Assembly: GCF_003234175.2 (NCBI RefSeq)
Contig: NZ_CP126257.1
Coordinates: 2,232,001 to 2,296,000, forward strand
From: Curtobacterium sp. MCSS17_007
GTDB lineage: Bacteria; Actinomycetota; Actinomycetes; Actinomycetales; Microbacteriaceae
Direction of reading: 5' to 3'
Length of the DNA stretch: 64,000 nt
Of the stretch, positions 59,742 to 64,000 are shown piece by piece. The translations under genes and the position numbers were made by a program. The notes under the pieces were generated by a model. That model worked only from the letters and a program-made list of their open reading frames with translations. It was not told where the DNA came from and did no database searches. The stretch's first letter is position 1. Each line of letters opens with the position of its first letter.

Positions 59742-59770
59742 AAGGTACCACACGATCGGACGGCGACCAA
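59742..59770 (-). promoter_or_regulatory. Promoter of rplJ-rplL
   Basis: TTGGTC (59765-59770) and TACCTT (59742-59747), read on the minus strand, are separated by exactly 17 bp. Confidence 0.75.
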
Positions 59771-59778
59771 GCGCCGGT

Positions 59779-59814
59779 CGGGAGGCGCGGGGCGGCACCG
59801 CCGCGCGCCTCCCG
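59779..59814. repeat. GACGGGAGGC palindrome, copy at 59.8 kb
   Basis: Arms CGGGAGGCGCG (59779-59789) / CGCGCCTCCCG (59804-59814) with an inner CGGC-ACC-GCCG hairpin. It follows the histidine kinase stop and precedes the rplJ promoter. Confidence 0.75.
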
Positions 59815-59818
59815 TCCA

Positions 59819-61279
59819 TCAGACGGTCGGGTCGGCGCCCGTGACCGGTCGCTCGATCGGTCCGACCGATCGCGTGGCCGGCAGGTGCACCGTGAAGACG
59901 GTGTCGCCGGGCACGCTCGCGACCTCGACACTGCCACCGTGCGCCTGCACGACCGCGTCCACGATCGCCAGCCCCAGGCCCGTCGACCCAGCGCTCCGCG
60001 ACCGCGAGCTGTCGGCTCGGGCGAACCGCTCGAACAGCTTCGGCAGGAACTCCGGATCGATGCCCTGTCCGTCGTCACGCACGGTCAGGTCGACGCCGCC
60101 GGGCACCCGGGCGATGCCCACCGTGATGCGCGTGCCCTCCGGCGTGTGGGTCCTGGCGTTCGTGACGAGGTTGACGATCACCTGGTGCAGGCGGGCCGCG
60201 TCGCCTGTGACCTCCACCGGTTCCTCGGGCAGGTCGACGGCGATCACGTGGTCGGGTGAGGCGGCGTGGGCGTCGTTCACTGCGTCGAGCACCAGCCCGG
60301 TGAGGTCGACGTCGGCGAACTGGATCTCCCGGCCCTCGTCCAGGCGGGCGAGCAGGAGCAGGTCCTCGACCATGCTGGTCATGCGCTTCGACTCCGACTC
60401 GATGCGGCTCATCGCGTACACGACGTCCTGGGGCAGGTCGGCGCCCATCCGCCGGGTGAGTTCGGCGTACCCGCGGACCGACGCGAGCGGGGTGCGGAGC
60501 TCGTGCGACGCGTCGGCGACGAACTGCCGGACCTTCTGCTCCGAGCGCTCGCGGGCCTGCATGGCGCCCGCGATGTGCCCGAGCATGCGGTTGAACGCGG
60601 CGCCGACCCGTCCGACCTCGGTGCGCGGATCGGTGTCGGGCACTCGGACGCCGTCGAGTGCGTCGCTCCGCTCGAGGGGCATCCGGGCCACGGACGATGC
60701 GGTCTCGGCGACCCGCTCGAGCGGGCGGAGCGACCGGCGGACGACGACCGCGGCGAGCGCGATGGCGACCAGGAGGGCGAGCACCGTGACGACCAGCACG
60801 ACCGCGAACAGCTTCCAGACGCTCTCGTAGACCGGTGTCATCGGCAGCCCGACCACGAGCACGGCGGGCCCGAGCGGTACCGCGGTGACGCGGTACCGTC
60901 CGAGGTCGTCGCCGAGGTCGACGGTGTGCGCGTCGCCGTCGACCGTCAGGTCGCCCAGCGGCCGGACCGCCGAGGCAGTGAGCCGGTCGACGTCACCGGC
61001 GTTGTCGAGGACGCTCCCGACGACGGCGTTGCCGTTGAGGAAGTAGACGGTGAGCGTCCCGGCGGACTGCCCGCTCGGTCGACCGATCTCCAGGCCGGGA
61101 CCACCCGGCCCCTGCTGTTCGACCGATCGCTGGGCGCGCGTCGTCGCGAAGGAGAGCTGCTCGTCGATCGCCGCGCGCTGGATGGAGAACAGCGCGATGA
61201 TGCTGCCCGCGCCGATCACCGCGCTGACGGCGACGACCAGCGCCACGATGCTCAGGACGAGCCGTCGACGGAGCGTCAC
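59819..61279 (-). CDS. HAMP-domain sensor histidine kinase
   Basis: The 486-residue kinase has two membrane helices (about 8-30 and 155-180) flanking an extracytoplasmic sensor, a HAMP domain, HisKA with FVADASHELRTPLASVRGYA (phospho-His), and HATPase_c with VNLVTNARTHTPEGT (N-box) and GSTGLGLAIVDA (G-box). GTG 61279 overlaps the response regulator stop as GTGA. Resembles the TcrY/TrcS group. Confidence 0.93.
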   Translation of the reverse strand: MTLRRRLVLSIVALVVAVSAVIGAGSIIALFSIQRAAIDEQLSFATTRAQRSVEQQGPGGPGLEIGRPSGQSAGTLTVYFLNGNAVVGSVLDNAGDVDRLTASAVRPLGDLTVDGDAHTVDLGDDLGRYRVTAVPLGPAVLVVGLPMTPVYESVWKLFAVVLVVTVLALLVAIALAAVVVRRSLRPLERVAETASSVARMPLERSDALDGVRVPDTDPRTEVGRVGAAFNRMLGHIAGAMQARERSEQKVRQFVADASHELRTPLASVRGYAELTRRMGADLPQDVVYAMSRIESESKRMTSMVEDLLLLARLDEGREIQFADVDLTGLVLDAVNDAHAASPDHVIAVDLPEEPVEVTGDAARLHQVIVNLVTNARTHTPEGTRITVGIARVPGGVDLTVRDDGQGIDPEFLPKLFERFARADSSRSRSAGSTGLGLAIVDAVVQAHGGSVEVASVPGDTVFTVHLPATRSVGPIERPVTGADPTV

Positions 61280-62016
61280 GAGGTCGGCTTGATGACGTAC
61301 CCGACGCCGCGCACCGTGTGGATCATCGGGGTCTCGCCGGCATCGATCTTCTTGCGCAGGTAGGAGATGTAGATCTCGACGACGCTCGACTTGCCACCGA
61401 AGTCGTAGGACCAGACGCGGTCGAGGATCTGCGCCTTGGAGAGCACCCGCCGGGGGTTGCGCATGAGGAAGCGGAGCAACTCGAACTCGGTCGCGGTCAG
61501 CTCGATCGGCCGGCCGGCCCGCGACACCTCGTACGACTCCTCGTCGAGCACGAGGTCGCCGACGACGATGCGGGAGTCGCCGGCCTCGGAGATCGAGATC
61601 TGGGAGCGGCGGATGAGGCCGCGGAGGCGCGCCACGACCTCCTCCAGCGAGAACGGCTTCGTGACGTAGTCGTCGCCGCCCGCGGTCAGCCCGGTGACCC
61701 GGTCCTCGACGGAGTCCTTCGCGGTGAGGAACAGCACCGGGGTGTCGTCGTTGTTCTGGCGGAGCCGTCCGAGCACCTGCAGCCCGTCGAGGTCCGGCAT
61801 CATCACGTCGAGCACCATGGCGTCGGGCTTCCACTCGCGTGCCGTGGTCAGCGCCTCCTGCCCGCCGTTCGCGCTCTTCACGTCCCAACCCTCGTAGCGG
61901 AGCGCCATCGAGAGCAGGTCGGTGAGGCTGGCCTCGTCGTCGACGACGAGGATGCGCAACGGGGTGCCGTCGGCGCGGGTGAGACGAGGAGCTGCGGCGG
62001 GCTGGGAGACGGTCAC
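61276..62016 (-). CDS. OmpR-family response regulator
   Basis: The 246-residue protein has a receiver (LVVDDEASL, phospho-Asp in MVLDVMMPDLDG, Lys in YVTKPFS) and a winged-helix DNA-binding domain (ELTATEFELLRFLMRNPRRV, then VWSYDFGGKSSVVEIYISYL). GTG 62016 chosen from the conserved receiver start. Partner of the adjacent kinase. Confidence 0.93.
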   Translation of the reverse strand: MTVSQPAAAPRLTRADGTPLRILVVDDEASLTDLLSMALRYEGWDVKSANGGQEALTTAREWKPDAMVLDVMMPDLDGLQVLGRLRQNNDDTPVLFLTAKDSVEDRVTGLTAGGDDYVTKPFSLEEVVARLRGLIRRSQISISEAGDSRIVVGDLVLDEESYEVSRAGRPIELTATEFELLRFLMRNPRRVLSKAQILDRVWSYDFGGKSSVVEIYISYLRKKIDAGETPMIHTVRGVGYVIKPTS

Positions 62017-62129
62017 GTTCCGAGGATCGGAGAGGTTCCTATGAGCCGTCTGAGGAGCAGCCCTCGGCGCCCTGTGGATCACCGGGGGTCCCGCCGCGGC
62101 CCTCCCGCGCACCGGCAGGCCGAGTCCGA

Positions 62130-62180
<51 letters not shown>

Positions 62181-62211
62181 GCGCGGTCGCCGTCGTGCCT
62201 CCGGGCAGCCG

Positions 62212-63159
62212 TCAGCCGCCCACCGGGTAGTCGCAGTACGCGAACCACGCCGAGTCCGGGGACCACGGCGGCACGTTGACGGTGCCCTGCCCGCCGTCGA
62301 GCGTGACGAGCGTCTCCGGCACGACGGCGATGCGGGCCCCGCGGGTCAGGGACCCGGGGAGCAGGCGGAGCTCCACGCGGTGGTCGGCGGGGTGGCCCTG
62401 CACGCCGGGCTCGTACGACAGGTAGAGCAGGTGCGTGCCGTCCGGCGACAGGTGCGGGAACCAGTTCACCCGCTCGTCGCCGGTGATGGACACGGGCGAC
62501 GACCCCTCGTCGAGGCGGAGTGCGGCGAGCTGCGCGGTGCCCGGGGTGAACCGCTCCGTGTTGAACAGCACCGTGCGGCCGTCCGGGCTGATCGCGCAGC
62601 CGTCGTCCGGGTGCGCGTCGCGCGTCAGGAAGGTCGTGTCGCCCGACGACGGGTCGACGAGGGCGACGTCGGTGGTCCAGACGCCCTCCGGGGTGCGCTC
62701 CCCCACGATCGCGGCGAGCGCCGATCCATCCGGTGCGATCCCGTGCAGGTAGTACTTGCGGACGACCGGCAGCACCGCGGTGGTGTCGGTGATGCGGGCC
62801 GCCGAGCCGCCCTCGGGCAGCGGGACGCGGTAGAGCTCGCCGTCGCGGGCGCTCACCACGACCGAGTCTGCGGTGGGGTCGAGCACGTGGTCGTTGTTGA
62901 TCTCGTCGACACCGGGCATCGGCACGCGGACGAGGGCGGTCTCGTCGAGCACGCCGTCCTCGCCGGGCGCCGGGAGCGGCAGCAGCCACAGGTCCCCGTC
63001 GCCGTTCAGCACGAGCGTGCCGTCGTCGAGGACGTTCGGCGCCTCGACGAGCAGCGTCCGCGACTCGAACACGAGCCGACTCGTGCGCGCGTCCACGTCG
63101 TACACGTGCACCCGGCTGGTCTGCCCCGGCAGCAGCTGCCGTCCGCGGTTCTCGCTCAT
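62212..63159 (-). CDS. Beta-propeller (TolB/WD40-like) protein
   Basis: The 315-residue protein has repeating blade motifs: ISPDGRTVLFN, LSPDGTHLLYLSYEPG, and WSPDSAWFAYCDYP, typical of TolB-like propellers without the peptidase domain. No signal peptide, so probably cytosolic. Likely linked to sugar or oligopeptide use because a sugar permease follows. AGGA eight bases before ATG 63159. Confidence 0.75.
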   Translation of the reverse strand: MSENRGRQLLPGQTSRVHVYDVDARTSRLVFESRTLLVEAPNVLDDGTLVLNGDGDLWLLPLPAPGEDGVLDETALVRVPMPGVDEINNDHVLDPTADSVVVSARDGELYRVPLPEGGSAARITDTTAVLPVVRKYYLHGIAPDGSALAAIVGERTPEGVWTTDVALVDPSSGDTTFLTRDAHPDDGCAISPDGRTVLFNTERFTPGTAQLAALRLDEGSSPVSITGDERVNWFPHLSPDGTHLLYLSYEPGVQGHPADHRVELRLLPGSLTRGARIAVVPETLVTLDGGQGTVNVPPWSPDSAWFAYCDYPVGG

Positions 63160-63178
63160 GTGTCCATCCTGTCTGATG

Positions 63179-63230
63179 CGCGAAAGCGACAGATTGCTAG
63201 CGATGGTTGCCGGCAATCTGTCGCTTCCGC
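63179..63230. repeat. GCGAAAGCGACAG hairpin, copy C
   Basis: GCGAAAGCGACAGATTG (63179-63195) and CAATCTGTCGCTTCCGC (63214-63230), 17 bp with one mismatch. Third copy of the family at 57281 and 58410. Confidence 0.85.
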
Positions 63231-63237
63231 GGAACCG

Positions 63238-63342
63238 ATCGAGCCCGAGCCCGAGCCGCGAGCCCGAGCCCGAGCCCGAGCCGCGAGCCCGAGCCCGAAC
63301 CGCGAGCCCGAGCCCGGGCCCGAGCCCGAGCCCGAGCCGCGC
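63238..63342. repeat. Hexanucleotide tract CGAGCC/CCCGAG
   Basis: More than a dozen CGAGCC/CCCGAG units with variants (CGCGAG, CGGGCC), ending at the stop of the permease gene. Confidence 0.85.
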
Positions 63343-64000
63343 CTACTTCACCGCACCTGCGGTGAGGCCGGCCACGAACTGGCGCTGCACGATGAGGAAC
63401 GCCAGCACCACGGGGATCGACACCACGAGGGACGCCGCCATGACCTGGTTCCAGTACACGTTGGTCTGCGTCGAGTACTGCTGCAGACCGACCGCCAGGG
63501 TCGAGCCGAGACCGTTCGTCATGACCGACGCGAAGAGGACCTCGCCCCAGGCCGTCATGAACGAGTAGATGCCGACCGCCACGAGCCCCGGACGGGCCGA
63601 CGGCAGGATGACCCGGAACAGGGCGCCCATCGGGCCGGAGCCGTCGACCATCGCGGCCTCGTCGAGCTCACGCGGGATGGTCTCGAAGTAGCCCGCGAGC
63701 ATCCAGATCGAGAACGGGAGCGTGAAGGTCAGGTACGTGATGATGAGGCCGAGCCACGACCCGACGAGCTGGACGCCGATCGCGTTCCCGAGGTTCGTGA
63801 AGATGAGGAACAGCGGGAGCAGGAACAGCACGCCCGGGAACATCTGCGTCGACAGCACGGCGGTCGTGAAGGCGCTCTTGCCCTTGAAGTTCCAGCGCGA
63901 GACGCCGTAGGCGGCGAACGTCGCGATGATGAGCGAGAACACCGTGGCGACCGTGCAGACCACCAGGGAGTTGATGAAGTACCGGCCCAGCGGCACCGTC
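63343..64000 (-). CDS. Sugar ABC transporter permease (MalG type), 5' end beyond window
   Basis: The 218 codons visible hold about five membrane helices and the MalG-type EAA loop (IPRELDEAAMVDGSGPMGALF). The coding frame is open to the window edge, so the start is missing; the ATG-like site near 63996 is internal to the family. It should work with a second permease, a binding protein and MsmX-like ATPase. Confidence 0.9.
   Translation of the reverse strand, partial: TVPLGRYFINSLVVCTVATVFSLIIATFAAYGVSRWNFKGKSAFTTAVLSTQMFPGVLFLLPLFLIFTNLGNAIGVQLVGSWLGLIITYLTFTLPFSIWMLAGYFETIPRELDEAAMVDGSGPMGALFRVILPSARPGLVAVGIYSFMTAWGEVLFASVMTNGLGSTLAVGLQQYSTQTNVYWNQVMAASLVVSIPVVLAFLIVQRQFVAGLTAGAVK

Overview
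This is a very GC-rich actinobacterial chromosome segment. Gene content, leaderless -10 boxes of the TAnnnT type, frequent GTG starts and gene order point to Microbacteriaceae; a Curtobacterium-like genome is my best guess, not proven. There is no phage, IS element or CRISPR array. It is mostly core chromosome, and the order holB / topA / Tad cluster / 6C RNA / acs / RidA / PBP / asd-lysC / recR / dnaX / SRP RNA resembles, from memory, the Rv3644c-Rv3721c stretch of Mycobacterium tuberculosis.

Layout. 1-8.4 kb: end of an MHS-type MFS transporter, an ABC exporter, a pncA-gabD pair, a PBP4-type carboxypeptidase, a Gfo/Idh/MocA oxidoreductase, tRNA-Thr(CGT) and a TetR regulator. 8.5-16.3 kb: a seven-unit 19-bp tandem repeat, then (all minus strand) tadA, tadC-like, DUF4244, tadE, tadE-like, topA, tmk, holB. 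16.6 kb: a 6C small RNA. 16.9-25 kb: acs, a DUF4177/RidA pair, a class A PBP with PASTA domains, a metallophosphoesterase, tRNA-Pro(CGG) and a cytosolic two-component pair. 25-36 kb: an LLM oxidoreductase, an operon of histidine kinase / degenerate kinase-like membrane protein / LuxR-type regulator / thymidine kinase, a radical-SAM protein under an SOS box, mqo, and asd-lysC. 35.4-44.7 kb: recR, dnaX, SRP RNA, an NAD(P)-binding protein, pta-ackA, tRNA-Ser(GGA), a PH-like membrane protein. 44.7-57 kb: a HerA/DUF853 ATPase, a Bcr/CflA exporter with divergent TetR, a short lipoprotein, another MFS, metB-cbs, an ABC exporter and an amino acid permease. 57-64 kb: an AbiEi-like/DUF559 protein between two direct-repeat hairpins, rplJ-rplL behind an L10 leader with attenuator, a two-component pair, a beta-propeller-like protein and the start of a sugar ABC operon.

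How the genes fit together: acs and pta-ackA cover both routes of acetate activation; asd-lysC opens the aspartate family; cbs-metB gives transsulfuration; recR, dnaX, holB, topA, tmk and tdk form a scattered replication/repair and dNTP set, with the radical-SAM gene tied to DNA damage by its operator.

The least explained material is between genes: a family of long GACGGGAGGC...GCCTCCCGTC palindromes (at least six good copies), a second hairpin family (GCGAAAGCGACAG...CTGTCGCTTTCGC) of which two copies bracket the AbiEi-like gene, 19-bp tandem repeats, and hexanucleotide tracts. No clear new defence or biosynthetic system is present. The best candidates for something undescribed are the bracketed AbiEi-like/nuclease gene, the kinase/pseudokinase/regulator/tdk operon and the palindrome families.
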